DNA from: Hydrogenimonas sp. SS33 | GTDB taxonomy: Bacteria > Campylobacterota > Campylobacteria > Campylobacterales > Hydrogenimonadaceae | DNA: 64,000 nt | Direction: 5' to 3' | NCBI RefSeq assembly: GCF_040436365.1 | Contig: NZ_AP026369.1 | Location: 1,652,501 to 1,716,500, forward strand | Shown here: positions 15,341-24,010 of the stretch, piece after piece | How the letters are laid out: each line of letters opens with the position of its first letter | How positions within the stretch are numbered: the stretch's first letter is position 1 | Program-made: the position numbers and the translations under genes | The notes under the pieces: generated by a model | The model's input: the letters and a program-made list of their open reading frames with translations, nothing else | Told to the model about the DNA's origin: nothing | Databases searched by the model: none

Positions 15341-15610
15341 TTAGAGGACCATTTTCAGGTCGTCGTGCTTTTTGAGCTGGCGGAAAATCTCGGTCCGGTC
15401 GTCGTCGTTGTGGACCAGCGTTTTGACTTCGTAGCTATGGTAGCTGCCCTTGCCCGAGGTTTTGGAAAAGGTGCAGGTATGGGGGCGTTCCCCCATGACC
15501 GACTTGACGGCCTCTTTTATCTTCTCCTTTTCGTCGCCGATCACTTTGTATTTCCATTCGCAGGGGTAGTCGATCTCGACTTTTCTATCCATTTCGTTGA
15601 TAATTTCCAC
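15341..15610 (-). CDS. DUF493/YbeD-like small regulatory-domain protein
   Basis: 89 residues with the family signature [19 protein letters not shown], followed by [11 protein letters not shown]. The fold is an ACT-like ferredoxin fold; function is unknown. A GTG start at 15610 is preferred because AAGGAGG lies seven bases upstream; an ATG at 15592 would give an 83-residue protein. The 5' end overlaps moaC by 26 bp. Confidence 0.82.
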   Translation of the reverse strand: MEIINEMDRKVEIDYPCEWKYKVIGDEKEKIKEAVKSVMGERPHTCTFSKTSGKGSYHSYEVKTLVHNDDDRTEIFRQLKKHDDLKMVL

Positions 15611-16067
15611 TCTTGCCTCCTTCTTTGGACTCCAGACGGATGTTTCGAATCTCCATTCCCTTGTCGATCGCCTTGACCATGTCGTAGATGGTCAGCAGGC
15701 CGACGCTCACACCCGTCAGCGCCTCCATCTCCACCCCGGTCTTGCCCGTCAGCTTCGCCGTGACGGTGAGTTTGAAACCGGGCAGCTCGGGAAGCTCTTC
15801 CACGTCGCAGTCGATGCCGGTAAGCAGCAGCGGGTGGCACATCGGAATGAGTTCCGGCGTCTTTTTGGTTCCCATGATCGCCGCGACGACGGCGGTCTGC
15901 AGCACCGGCCCCTTCTTGGCGGTGTTGGTGACGACCGCTTCGTAGGCTTCGGGGCTCATTTTGATGACGCCGCTGGCGACGGCGACCCGCTTCGTGGGCT
16001 CTTTGGCGCCCACATCCACCATCTTCGGGCGGTCTTTGTCGTCGAGGTGGGTCAGATTCGCATCCAA
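15585..16067 (-). CDS. moaC: Cyclic pyranopterin monophosphate synthase
   Basis: 160 residues, the usual MoaC length (E. coli 161). Motifs: [16 protein letters not shown] at the N-terminus, [10 protein letters not shown] near residue 75 and [18 protein letters not shown] near 120 with catalytic Lys/Asp residues of the family. It converts the MoaA product to cyclic pyranopterin in molybdenum-cofactor synthesis. The start is set at TTG 16067, six bases after AAAGGA; an upstream TTG at 16109 lacks a ribosome site. The gene serves the molybdoenzymes, although no other moa gene is in this cluster. Confidence 0.9.
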   Translation of the reverse strand: MDANLTHLDDKDRPKMVDVGAKEPTKRVAVASGVIKMSPEAYEAVVTNTAKKGPVLQTAVVAAIMGTKKTPELIPMCHPLLLTGIDCDVEELPELPGFKLTVTAKLTGKTGVEMEALTGVSVGLLTIYDMVKAIDKGMEIRNIRLESKEGGKSGNYQRNG

Positions 16068-16127
16068 TGGCAATCCTTTTAAGTTTTTCTTTATTTTAAC
16101 ATAAAACAAAAAAGTTCATCTCCGGAG

Positions 16128-16205
16128 TGACGTAATTTTTTAAAAAATGACGAATTTATTACTTCAATGACGATTTAATTCTAATTTAATTGACATTTAT
16201 CGTCA
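16128..16205. promoter_or_regulatory. Cluster of TGACGA boxes, candidate operator
   Basis: TGACGT (16128), TGACGA (16148) and TGACGAT (16168) are spaced about 20 bases apart, and an inverted ATCGTCA (16199) lies between the -35 and -10 of the next promoter. The spacing and position suggest binding of a dimeric regulator, possibly the recombinase-like protein encoded immediately downstream. Confidence 0.5.
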
Positions 16206-16219
16206 AAACGGAGTAGAAT
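16190..16219 (+). promoter_or_regulatory. Strong sigma-70 promoter for the regulator-ccoG operon
   Basis: A perfect TTGACA, an 18-base spacer and TAGAAT, 49 bases before the ATG at 16268, which has AAGGAG upstream. Confidence 0.65.
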
Positions 16220-16267
16220 TCCGATGTGTTTGATTAGGCAGGCTAATCGTCTGTATCAAGGAGAATT

Positions 16268-16948
16268 ATGATCTACGCCTACCTCAGACAGTTTCCCGGG
16301 TCGAAAAACCTGACGCGCCAGCAGAAAGAGGTGGTCGGGTATGCCTTGACAAAAGGGTTTGAGATCGACAAAGAGGTGGTGGAGCACTCCAGCAAGAACC
16401 GTCCCATCGAAGAGCGCAAGCAGTTCGAGGAGTTCATGCACTCCATGAAGGAGGGAGACAGCCTGATCGTCGACGATATCTGGACCCTGAGCAACCGGGT
16501 CGACGAACTGGTGAAGATTCTGGGATGCACCATCAGCCGGAAGGTCGACCTTCATGTCGCTTCCCGCGGCCTTACCGTGACGAAAGAGACGCCGGTAGGG
16601 TCGATTCTGCCGCTTCTGAACGAGCTTCGTGAGGAGGAGAGGGGAAGACACAGCGGCGTGGGGCGCCCCAAAGGGAGCAAGTCCCGCTCCAAGTTCGACA
16701 CGCTGCAGCCCCAGATCCTCCAGATGCTCAAGGAGGGGGAGAGCGTCAGCTCCATCGCCCGCTCTCTGGGCGCGAGCCGAAGTTCGCTGAAAGACTATAT
16801 CGAATCCCGCTCCCTTCGTGAGCTGGTCGACAACACCTTCATCGAAGTGGGCAAGCCCGTCGAGGCCGACATCATCAGTGACGAACTGCTGATCTGCCCC
16901 TTTGAACAGGAAAAACAGGAAAACCAACACCAAAAAGGAGTCAACTGA
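16268..16948 (+). CDS. Serine-recombinase-like DNA-binding protein lacking the catalytic serine
   Basis: 226 residues. The N-terminal half follows the resolvase/invertase fold (IYAYLR, then a KEGDSLIVDDIWTLSNRVDE segment like the family's GD..V...ldRLgRs.. motif), and GRPKGS precedes a Hin-type helix-turn-helix near residue 160-185 (SVSSIARSLGASRSSLKDYI). Active recombinases read Y.RVSTxxQ with catalytic Ser; here the segment is YLRQFPGSKNLTRQQ, so Ser is missing at the expected position and catalysis is unlikely. It probably acts as a transcription factor. Its stop overlaps the ccoG start (TGATG) and a TGACGA box cluster lies upstream. Confidence 0.8.
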   Translation: MIYAYLRQFPGSKNLTRQQKEVVGYALTKGFEIDKEVVEHSSKNRPIEERKQFEEFMHSMKEGDSLIVDDIWTLSNRVDELVKILGCTISRKVDLHVASRGLTVTKETPVGSILPLLNELREEERGRHSGVGRPKGSKSRSKFDTLQPQILQMLKEGESVSSIARSLGASRSSLKDYIESRSLRELVDNTFIEVGKPVEADIISDELLICPFEQEKQENQHQKGVN

Positions 16949-18420
16949 TGCAAGCTACCGCCGGTGCTTCCGCACCCAAGAAAACCAACCGGGCCAAAGA
17001 GTACCTAAAGAACTGGGTACCCTACCGCTACAAGCGGTACTGGCTCTTCGGGATCGTCACCGTCGTCGCCCTGGTGCTGCCCTTCATACGGATCAACGGC
17101 AACCACTTCTTCCTGCTCAACTTCGACCATAAACAGCTGCACTTCATGTTCGTGCGGTTCGATATGCAGGAGCTCTACCTGATGCCCTTCCTGCTCATGC
17201 TGCTCTTTTTGGGGATCTTCTTCATGACGACCCTGGGAGGACGGGTATGGTGCGGCTGGGCCTGCCCCCAGACGATCTTCAGGGTCATCTACCGTGACCT
17301 TTTTGAAACCAAACTGCTGCACCTGAGAAAACGGATCACCAACAAACAACAGGATCCCGACTTCTCCAAACCGGAGAACAAGGCCAAAGAGGGGATAGCG
17401 ATCCTGCTCTGGTCGGTGCTGGCACTCATCGCCGCCGCCGACTTCCTCTGGTACTTCGTCCCCCCGGAAGACTTCTTCCAGTACATCCAGAATCCGGGCC
17501 AGCACCCCGTGCTCATCGGCTTCTGGCTGGGCGTGGCCCTCTTCCTCATCGTCGACGTGGTGTGGCTCAAAGAGAACTTCTGTATCTACATCTGCCCCTA
17601 CAGCCGCGTCCAGTCGGTCATGTACGACGACGATACGGTCATGGCGATCTACGACTACAAAAGAGGCGGCCACATCTACGACCATGAGGGGCAGGACAGC
17701 AAAAAACTGGTGCACAACGTCAAAGAGCTCCACGCAAGAGAGCCCGAGGCCGAATGTACCGCCTGCGAAAGCTGCGTCAAGGTCTGCCCGACCCATATCG
17801 ATATCCGCCAGGGGCTGCAGCTTGAGTGCATCAACTGCCTCGAATGCGTCGACGCCTGTACCAAAGTGATGGGGGCCCTGGGCAAAGAGAGCCTCGTGCG
17901 CTGGACCAGCCCCAGAGAGATCGAACAGGGTGAGCCGACCCACTGGCTCCGCCCCCGCACCATCGCCTACGCCGTGGCCCTGACCATCGTCTTCGCGGCC
18001 CTGCTGTGGATGGGGACCAAAAAAGAGCATATGCTGCTCAACATCAACAAGACGGCGCAGCTCTACCGGTTCACCCATGACGGAAGGATCGTCAACGACT
18101 ACACCTTCCTCTTCCAAAATACCGACAGCAAGGACCACACCTACTACTTCAAAGTAGAAGGCCACCCCGAGATCAAGATCGATAGGCCCAGACACCCCTT
18201 CAAACTCAACGCGGGCAAAAAGGCCAAGAAGATCGTCACCCTCGAAGCGACCAAACCCCTGGCCAAAAACACCCGTAAAGATACGCCGGTGCCGATCAGG
18301 ATCCTGGCCTTCGCCACCGACGATCCCAAAAAGATCCACGTGGAGCGCAACACGGTCTTCGTCTATCCCCGATGGGATATCGTGCAGAAGAAGTTGAAAG
18401 AGATTAAAGAAAACCGATAG
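16948..18420 (+). CDS. ccoG: Cytochrome c oxidase accessory protein CcoG (RdxA/FixG family)
   Basis: 490 residues. Five transmembrane helices are visible (about 30-48, 75-98, 150-172, 190-210, 330-350), with CGWACPQTIFR near residue 100 and a ferredoxin-type pair CTACESCVKVCP/CINCLECVDAC at about 268-300. The C-terminal 130 residues form the FixG Ig-like domain. CcoG is a membrane Fe-S protein that assists copper reduction or delivery in cbb3-type oxidase assembly. The oxidase genes are not in the window. It is translationally coupled to the recombinase-like gene. Confidence 0.92.
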   Translation: MQATAGASAPKKTNRAKEYLKNWVPYRYKRYWLFGIVTVVALVLPFIRINGNHFFLLNFDHKQLHFMFVRFDMQELYLMPFLLMLLFLGIFFMTTLGGRVWCGWACPQTIFRVIYRDLFETKLLHLRKRITNKQQDPDFSKPENKAKEGIAILLWSVLALIAAADFLWYFVPPEDFFQYIQNPGQHPVLIGFWLGVALFLIVDVVWLKENFCIYICPYSRVQSVMYDDDTVMAIYDYKRGGHIYDHEGQDSKKLVHNVKELHAREPEAECTACESCVKVCPTHIDIRQGLQLECINCLECVDACTKVMGALGKESLVRWTSPREIEQGEPTHWLRPRTIAYAVALTIVFAALLWMGTKKEHMLLNINKTAQLYRFTHDGRIVNDYTFLFQNTDSKDHTYYFKVEGHPEIKIDRPRHPFKLNAGKKAKKIVTLEATKPLAKNTRKDTPVPIRILAFATDDPKKIHVERNTVFVYPRWDIVQKKLKEIKENR

Positions 18421-18430
18421 GAGGTGCACG

Positions 18431-19600
18431 ATGGCGAAAAAGGTCCTGGTGCTCGGCGGCGGCTTCGCCGGGCTCGAATCGGCGATTTTTCTGAGGAAGG
18501 AGGGATACGAGGTCACGCTCGTGAGTGAGCGCGACTACTTCTACATCTACCCCACCTCCATCTGGGTGCCGGTGCACAAAGCCGATTTCGGCGACGTGAC
18601 GATCGACATGAACGAACTCGCCCGCGTCCACGGCTTCCGGTTCATCCGGGGCAGCGTGAAGGCGATCGCCGCCAAGGAGGGGCGCGTCGAGTTGGAAAAC
18701 CGGATACTCGGCGATTTCGATGAACTGGTCGTGGCCATCGGTGCCAGCAAGGTCAAACATGAAGGGATCGAGCACACCCTCAGCATCTGCGGAGAGCCCA
18801 AGCAGGCCCTTCTGATGCGCCAGAAGCTGGATGCGCTGGTCGAAAAAGGGAGCGGCAAGATCGCCATGGGGTTCGGCGGCAACCCCAAAGACCCCACCGG
18901 CGTGCGCGGCGGCCCGGCATTCGAGATGCTCTTCAACGTCCATGACATGCTCAAAAAGAGAGGGATCCGGGAGCGGTTCGAGCTCACCTTCTTTGCCCCG
19001 ATGGAGAAGCCGGGCGCGCGTCTCGGGCCCCAGGCGCTGAAGATGATGGACGTTTTCTTCAAGCGGCTCGATATTCACCGGCATTTCGGCAAGAAGATCA
19101 AGCGGTTCGAAGCCGACGGCGTGGTTTTCGAGGACGACAGCAAACTGGAGAGCGATTTCACGATGTTCATTCCCGCCAATGCCGGTCATCCAGTCCTGCA
19201 AAACTCCGATCTGCCCCTGACGGAGGCGGGATTCGTGAAGATCGACAACTACTGCCGTGCGGAAGGATTCGACAATGTCTGGGCGGTGGGCGACTCCGCC
19301 GCCATCGACGGCCCCGATTGGCGCGCCAAGCAGGGGCACATCGCCGAAGTGATGGCCCGCAACACCGCATGGAACATCAAGGTCAAGGATCGCGGCGAGG
19401 GCGAGATGAAAGGATATCTGGACCATCTCAACATTCTCTGCGTCATGGACAGCGGAGACGGCGCCGCTTTCGTCTACCGTGACGACAAGGGTGGCAAGAT
19501 GATCCCCATGCCCTGGATCGGCCACTGGCTAAAAAAGGGGTGGGGCTGGTACTGCAAAAACTCCAAGCTGGAGAAAATTCCCCGGATTCCGGGATTATAA
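18431..19600 (+). CDS. SQR-like FAD oxidoreductase, cytosolic form
   Basis: 389 residues beginning with a Rossmann motif (KVLVLGGGFAGLESAIFL), a second FAD motif NVWAVGDSAAIDGPDWRAK near 280-300 and a C-terminal amphipathic region (PMPWIGHWLKKGWGWY) able to touch the membrane. No export signal is present, unlike the paralogues at 1827 and 25682. Cysteines occur (SICGEPK, NYCRAEG, NILCVMD) but do not match the three-Cys pattern of classic SQR, so the electron donor is uncertain; NADH dehydrogenase-2-like chemistry is an alternative. It starts 10 bp after ccoG with GGAGG upstream, so it belongs to that operon. Confidence 0.75.
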   Translation: MAKKVLVLGGGFAGLESAIFLRKEGYEVTLVSERDYFYIYPTSIWVPVHKADFGDVTIDMNELARVHGFRFIRGSVKAIAAKEGRVELENRILGDFDELVVAIGASKVKHEGIEHTLSICGEPKQALLMRQKLDALVEKGSGKIAMGFGGNPKDPTGVRGGPAFEMLFNVHDMLKKRGIRERFELTFFAPMEKPGARLGPQALKMMDVFFKRLDIHRHFGKKIKRFEADGVVFEDDSKLESDFTMFIPANAGHPVLQNSDLPLTEAGFVKIDNYCRAEGFDNVWAVGDSAAIDGPDWRAKQGHIAEVMARNTAWNIKVKDRGEGEMKGYLDHLNILCVMDSGDGAAFVYRDDKGGKMIPMPWIGHWLKKGWGWYCKNSKLEKIPRIPGL

Positions 19601-19621
19601 AAAAAGAAAAAAGGAGAGAGA

Positions 19622-19828
19622 ATGTGTAATGAAGGAAAAGCGGATCGCATTGTCCGTGTCGTATTGGGTTTCGTGATTATCGGATGGGGTGTCGTCGCGC
19701 ACAACTGGTGGGGAGCCGTCGGGCTCGTTCCCCTGTTGACGGGAGCCATCGGCTTCTGTCCCCTGTATCTGCCTCTGGGCATCAACACCGGCTGCAAAGT
19801 CGAACATTCCGAAGAGAACACCCAGTAG
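19622..19828 (+). CDS. DUF2892 (YgaP-like) small membrane protein
   Basis: 68 residues with the family pattern ADRIVRVVLGFVIIGWGVVA and LVPLLTGAIGFCPLYLPLGI, two hydrophobic hairpin helices. In YgaP this domain anchors a rhodanese to the membrane; here it stands alone beside an SQR-like gene, consistent with sulfur chemistry at the membrane. AAAAGGAGAG precedes the ATG. Confidence 0.85.
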   Translation: MCNEGKADRIVRVVLGFVIIGWGVVAHNWWGAVGLVPLLTGAIGFCPLYLPLGINTGCKVEHSEENTQ

Positions 19829-19840
19829 AGAGGGAGCGGT

Positions 19841-20233
19841 ATGAAACAGAAAGTCTTCAAAGAGAAGTACCCGATTTTCGAACTGATTCTTCCCAAAAAC
19901 GAAACCTCCCGCAAGAACGTGGACGAGATTCTCGACCATTTCAAAGCCAAAATCGAAGCCCATCCGGTAGCGACCTACATCGGGACGTTCGACCACTACG
20001 CCCACACCACGAGCCTGGCGGAAGGGAGTGTCGCCGAAGGGATCGAGGCGGCCAAAAACATCATCTTCTGCTTCGGCAAAGAGCTGCCGACCCCGGAAGT
20101 GATGGCGGTGCGCCCCCGGTCCATCGGGGTCAGCGACCTGGGAGACCGGTTCGTCGTCATCTTCATGGAGGCGCCCAACCCCCAGGCCAACGAGGCGATG
20201 GAGGCGTGGGCCAAGGCGCTCAGAGACCGGTGA
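19841..20233 (+). CDS. Conserved small cytosolic protein of unknown function
   Basis: 130 residues, no signal or membrane segment, one cysteine (FCFGKELPTPEVMAVRP). A mixed alpha/beta pattern with TYIGTFDHYAHT and RFVVIFMEAPNPQAN is visible. It is 12 bp downstream of the DUF2892 gene with a GAGGGAG ribosome site, so it belongs to the ccoG/flavoprotein operon. I do not recognise a function. Confidence 0.75.
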   Translation: MKQKVFKEKYPIFELILPKNETSRKNVDEILDHFKAKIEAHPVATYIGTFDHYAHTTSLAEGSVAEGIEAAKNIIFCFGKELPTPEVMAVRPRSIGVSDLGDRFVVIFMEAPNPQANEAMEAWAKALRDR

Positions 20234-20325
20234 AGCGCGCCTTCCGGACCCCGGCCTTTTTCAGGCTCCTCTTTTTCGGGCCGCTGATATTCGGCATCGT
20301 CCACGATCTTCTCCAAACCCTTTGA
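20230..20325 (+). CDS. Possible 31-residue membrane peptide, translationally coupled
   Basis: A GTG overlapping the preceding stop codon (GGTGA) opens MKRAFRTPAFFRLLFFGPLI followed by FGIVHDLLQTL: a basic N-terminus and one hydrophobic helix. Lack of its own ribosome site and short length leave it uncertain. It ends just before a terminator hairpin. Confidence 0.35.
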   Translation: MKRAFRTPAFFRLLFFGPLIFGIVHDLLQTL

Positions 20326-20329
20326 ATCC

Positions 20330-20352
20330 CCATCCCGCCGCCGACGGGATGG
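20330..20352 (+). terminator. Hairpin terminating the ccoG operon
   Basis: CCATCCCG / CGGGATGG, 8-bp stem with a 7-base loop, immediately after the last stop codon; the T-run is missing. Confidence 0.5.
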
Positions 20353-20358
20353 TATAAT
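20353..20358 (+). promoter_or_regulatory. -10 box implying a leaderless or near-leaderless antiporter mRNA
   Basis: TATAAT ends six bases before the ATG at 20365, and no Shine-Dalgarno sequence precedes that ATG. If the box is used, transcription would start at or within a base or two of the start codon. Confidence 0.35.
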
Positions 20359-20364
20359 CGCCCC

Positions 20365-21999
20365 ATGAACTATCTATCCGTCATCCTGCTGGCCGTTTTT
20401 CTTTCCGTCGTCATCAACGTCCTGCTGAAACGTTTCCATATTCCTACAGTCATCGGCTATATCGCCACCGGCATCGTCGTCACCTCGGTCTTCCACCTCC
20501 ACCGCGATTTCACCCATCAGCTTCACGCTATCGCGGAGTTTGGCATCGTCTTTCTGATGTTTACCATCGGCCTGGAGTTCTCTTTCCGCTACCTGGCGAA
20601 GATGAAGCGGGAAGTGATGCTGTTCGGCTCTTTGCAGCTGACGACCAGCGGCCTGGTTTTCGGTTTTTTCCTCCACCGGTTCGTGCATATGGACTACCAA
20701 AGCGCCATCGTCGTGGGGCTGGCGCTGGGGCTCTCCTCCACCGCCATCGTGCTGAAGATGCTCGACGAGTCGGGCCAGATGCACGCCCCCTTCGGGCGCA
20801 AGGCGGTGGGAATCCTCATCTTCCAGGATATGGCGGTCATCCCCATTCTGCTGATGATCTCCATCTTCGCCTCCCGCGGCAGCGACCTGGGGACGATGCT
20901 GTGGCATACCCTCAAGGATGCCGCCATCGTGGGGGTCGTCATCTACCTGGTGGGGAAATATGTGCTGGAGTGGGGGTTGGGGCAGATTGTGCGTACCAAC
21001 TCCAAGGAGATCTTCATCAGTACGATCCTGCTGATCGTCGTCGGGGCCGCCCTGCTGGCCCACACCTTCGGGTTCAGCTACTCCCTGGGGGCTTTCCTGG
21101 CGGGCATGATGTTGGCCGAAACCCACTACAAATACCAGATCGAAGCGGAGCTGATCCCCTTCAGGGACCTCCTTCTGGGACTCTTTTTCGTCACCGTCGG
21201 CTTGCAGATCGACCTGCATGCGGTGGCGCAGAATATCGGCTGGATCGTGCTTGTGACCCTGGCGGTGATGGCGGTGAAGTTCGGCACCCTCTTTCTTCTG
21301 CTGCGCCTCTTCACCCGTGCCCGGGTGGCCCTGAAGACGGCACTGACCCTCTCCCAGGTGGGGGAGTTCGCCCTGGCCATTTTCGCCCTGGCCCAGGCCA
21401 ACGGCCTGATCGAGGCCCGGATCACCCAGATTCTTCTGAGCGCCGTGATCCTCTCCATGATCGTGTCGGTCTTCATTCTCGGCCATATCCGTACCATCGC
21501 CGACAAGCTCCTGCCCGAGCCGGAGCCCGAATTCAAGCGGCCGGAGTCGGCGGGCTTTTCCAACCATATCATCGTCTGCGGCTACGGCCCGCTGGGGCGG
21601 AAGGTGGCGGAGGAGCTGAAGAGGGCCGGAAGCCGGTACATCATTCTCGAACATGACATCCGGCGGATGGAGGAGGGGCAGAAGGCGGGAGAGCCCATCT
21701 TCTTCGCCAATGCCGCCAATGCGGAGGTGCTTCGCCATTTCGGGGCCCGCAGGGCGTGTGCCGTCATTGTCGCCGTGGACAACGCCCGGCACCTGCGCCT
21801 CATCTGCGAAGCACTGGAGCAGGCCGCCCCCCGCGCCAATGTGGTGGCCAAGGTAAAAACCCGCTCGGAGGCGGAGCTGATCAAAGGGTTGAAGGTGGAC
21901 CATGTGGTCGTGGAGAGCGAAGTGATCGCCAGGCGGCTGGTGGACGAAGCGCTGCAGTGCCGGCTGGACCTGCACGCCGTCAAGACGGCGACGCATTGA
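20365..21999 (+). CDS. CPA2-family cation:proton antiporter with TrkA-N (RCK) domain, KefB-like
   Basis: 544 residues. About 12 hydrophobic helices fill residues 1-380 with family motifs ([62 protein letters not shown]). A Rossmann RCK_N domain follows ([20 protein letters not shown] near 397, then [11 protein letters not shown]), ending in a short C-terminal segment. Such proteins export K+ or Na+ in exchange for protons and are gated by nucleotide or glutathione binding to the RCK domain. Monocistronic, followed by a terminator and heptamer repeats. Confidence 0.88.
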   Translation: MNYLSVILLAVFLSVVINVLLKRFHIPTVIGYIATGIVVTSVFHLHRDFTHQLHAIAEFGIVFLMFTIGLEFSFRYLAKMKREVMLFGSLQLTTSGLVFGFFLHRFVHMDYQSAIVVGLALGLSSTAIVLKMLDESGQMHAPFGRKAVGILIFQDMAVIPILLMISIFASRGSDLGTMLWHTLKDAAIVGVVIYLVGKYVLEWGLGQIVRTNSKEIFISTILLIVVGAALLAHTFGFSYSLGAFLAGMMLAETHYKYQIEAELIPFRDLLLGLFFVTVGLQIDLHAVAQNIGWIVLVTLAVMAVKFGTLFLLLRLFTRARVALKTALTLSQVGEFALAIFALAQANGLIEARITQILLSAVILSMIVSVFILGHIRTIADKLLPEPEPEFKRPESAGFSNHIIVCGYGPLGRKVAEELKRAGSRYIILEHDIRRMEEGQKAGEPIFFANAANAEVLRHFGARRACAVIVAVDNARHLRLICEALEQAAPRANVVAKVKTRSEAELIKGLKVDHVVVESEVIARRLVDEALQCRLDLHAVKTATH

Positions 22000-22022
22000 T
22001 TTTGGTCGTTGGTCGTCAGAAC

Positions 22023-22040
22023 GGGGCTTCGCCCCTCTTT
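22023..22040 (+). terminator. Terminator after the antiporter gene
   Basis: GGGGC-TTC-GCCCC followed by TCTTT; the same sequence recurs at 37555. Confidence 0.65.
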
Positions 22041-22060
22041 GACGTCAGTTTTCAGTTTTG

Positions 22061-22165
22061 GGTCATTGGTCATTGGTCATTGGTCATTGGTCATTGGTCA
22101 TTGGTCATTGGGCATTGGGCATTGGGCATTGGGCATTGGGCATTGGGCATTGGGCATTGGGCATT
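22061..22165. repeat. Heptanucleotide array B1, 15 units (7 GGTCATT then 8 GGGCATT)
   Basis: Fifteen perfect 7-bp units without interruption; unit type switches once from GGTCATT to GGGCATT at 22110. Confidence 0.95.
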
Positions 22166-22252
22166 GACGCGCGTTGAGAATGATTCGCAGTTTAAAATTT
22201 CATTGAATTGACGACAACCTTTGACAACCCATTCAAAATCAGCTTCGCTGAT

Positions 22253-22308
22253 ACTACCCACTACCCACTACCCACTACCCACTACCCACTACCCACTACC
22301 CACTACCC
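22253..22308. repeat. Heptanucleotide array B2, 8 units (ACTACCC)
   Basis: Eight perfect ACTACCC units plus a partial ninth, directly following the conserved spacer of the module. Confidence 0.95.
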
Positions 22309-22375
22309 ACTACGTATCAGTGGCTTCTAATGCCCTGTGCGATAAAATTCCCAAAACATACTCGGTGAGGCGATC

Positions 22376-24010
22376 ATGACCAAATATATCTTCGTAACGG
22401 GCGGTGTACTCAGTTCCCTTGGCAAAGGGATTACGGCGGCGAGCGTGGGAACGCTGCTGAAGCAGACGGGGCTGAATGTCTCCATTCTGAAGATGGACCC
22501 CTACCTGAACATGGACCCGGGGACCATGAGTCCTCTGGAGCACGGGGAGGTCTTCGTCACCGCGGACGGGGCGGAGACCGACCTGGACCTGGGCCACTAC
22601 GAACGTTTCCTGAATGTGGACCTGAGCAAGAAGAACAACTTCACCACGGGCCAGATCTACCATTCGGTGCTGACCAAAGAGCGCAAAGGGGAATATCTGG
22701 GCAAGACGATCCAGGTCATTCCCCACATTGTGGGAGAGGTGAAACAGCGCATCTTCGAAGCGGGCAAAGGCAAGGATATCCTCATTGTCGAGCTGGGCGG
22801 TACCGTCGGCGACATCGAGGGGCTCCCCTTCCTGGAGACGATCCGCCAGATCAAGCACGAGCTGGGCAGCGACAGGGTCATCAACATCCACGTCACCCTG
22901 GTCCCCTACATCAAGGCGGCGGGAGAGCTGAAGACCAAGCCGACCCAGCACAGCGTGCAGGAGCTTCGGCGCATCGGGATCACCCCCCACATGATCATCG
23001 CCCGCTGCGAAAAGCCGCTCCCCAAGGAGCTGCGCAAAAAGATCGCCGTCAGTTGCGACGTCGACATGGACAGCGTCATCGAGTGCATGGACGCCCCCAC
23101 CATCTACCAGGTTCCCCTCAACTTCCTCAAAGACGGCATCATGAATCCCCTCATCAAGCGGTTCCACCTGGCCGAGGCGGAACCGGCGATGGAGGAGTGG
23201 GATATGCTGGTCAAGCGGATCATCGCGCCGCGGGATGAGGTGACCATCGCCTTCGTCGGCAAATACCTGAACCTCAAAGAGTCCTACAAATCCCTCACGG
23301 AAGCCCTCATCCACGCCGGCGCCGCCCTGGATACCCGCATCAACATCCACTGGGTCGACAGCGAGGACATCGAGGAGAAGGGGGTCGAAGAGACCATCGG
23401 CGAGGTCGACGGCATTCTGGTCGCCGGCGGCTTCGGCGTACGGGGCGTCGAAGGGAAGATCGCGGCGATCCGACACGCCAGGGAGCAGAAAATCCCCTAC
23501 CTGGGCATCTGCCTCGGCATGCAGCTGAGCCTCATCGAATACGCCCGCAACGTGCTGGGCATCAAAGAGGCCAACTCCGTCGAATTCGACCCCGACACCA
23601 AAGAACCCATCATCTACCTGATCGACGAATTCATCGACCAGTCGGGCCAGAAGCAGGTGCGAACCCACACCAGTCCCCTGGGCGGGACGATGCGCCTGGG
23701 GGCCTATCCGTGCGAGATCAAGGAGGGAACGAAACTCTTCGAAGCCTACGGCGGCAAGAAGATCATCTACGAGCGCCACCGCCACCGCTACGAAGCCAAC
23801 CCTGCCTACCGGGAGCGGCTGGAGAAGGCGGGGATGATTGTCTCCGGCGAGAGCAACGGCCTCATCGAAGCGGTGGAAGTGGTGGACCACCCCTGGTTCC
23901 TCGGCGTGCAGTTCCACCCCGAATTCACCTCCCGCCTGCAAAACCCCAACCCCTCTATCCTCGCCTTCGCGAAGGCGGCACTGGAGGCCAAGAACGCGGA
24001 AAATGAGTGA
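22376..24010 (+). CDS. pyrG: CTP synthase
   Basis: 544 residues, the normal length. The amidoligase half begins [20 protein letters not shown] and keeps the [20 protein letters not shown] nucleotide/Mg site and [12 protein letters not shown]. The glutaminase half has VAGGFGVRG, the Cys nucleophile in YLGICLGMQ near residue 378 and the His-Glu pair in [10 protein letters not shown]. It makes CTP from UTP, ATP and glutamine in the cytosol. A duplicated repeat module lies upstream in place of a recognisable promoter; recJ overlaps its 3' end by 8 bp. Confidence 0.98.
   Translation: MTKYIFVTGGVLSSLGKGITAASVGTLLKQTGLNVSILKMDPYLNMDPGTMSPLEHGEVFVTADGAETDLDLGHYERFLNVDLSKKNNFTTGQIYHSVLTKERKGEYLGKTIQVIPHIVGEVKQRIFEAGKGKDILIVELGGTVGDIEGLPFLETIRQIKHELGSDRVINIHVTLVPYIKAAGELKTKPTQHSVQELRRIGITPHMIIARCEKPLPKELRKKIAVSCDVDMDSVIECMDAPTIYQVPLNFLKDGIMNPLIKRFHLAEAEPAMEEWDMLVKRIIAPRDEVTIAFVGKYLNLKESYKSLTEALIHAGAALDTRINIHWVDSEDIEEKGVEETIGEVDGILVAGGFGVRGVEGKIAAIRHAREQKIPYLGICLGMQLSLIEYARNVLGIKEANSVEFDPDTKEPIIYLIDEFIDQSGQKQVRTHTSPLGGTMRLGAYPCEIKEGTKLFEAYGGKKIIYERHRHRYEANPAYRERLEKAGMIVSGESNGLIEAVEVVDHPWFLGVQFHPEFTSRLQNPNPSILAFAKAALEAKNAENE

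Larger units (their letters stand above)
22010..22314. repeat. Duplicated intergenic module, copy 1 (upstream of pyrG)
   Basis: This module contains, in order, a GGGGCTTCGCCCC terminator, a GG(T/G)CATT heptamer array, an ~85-base conserved spacer (GCGCGTTGAGAATGATTCGC ... AATCAGCTTCGCTGAT) and an ACTACCC heptamer array. Copy 2 at 37530-37877 has the same order, nearly identical spacer and different repeat counts. The 376-bp gap 22000-22375 holds no gene. Confidence 0.85.

Noticed and set aside
16268-16948. Active DNA invertase or resolvase with nearby inversion sites
   Set aside because: The catalytic serine is missing and no inverted recombination sites flank a promoter.
17005-18516. 503-codon minus-strand ORF opposite ccoG
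   Set aside because: Shadow ORF caused by codon bias; its His/Glu/Asp-rich translation matches no real protein.
22061-22308. Possible CRISPR array
   Set aside because: Units are 7 bp and contiguous, without unique spacers; no cas genes nearby.
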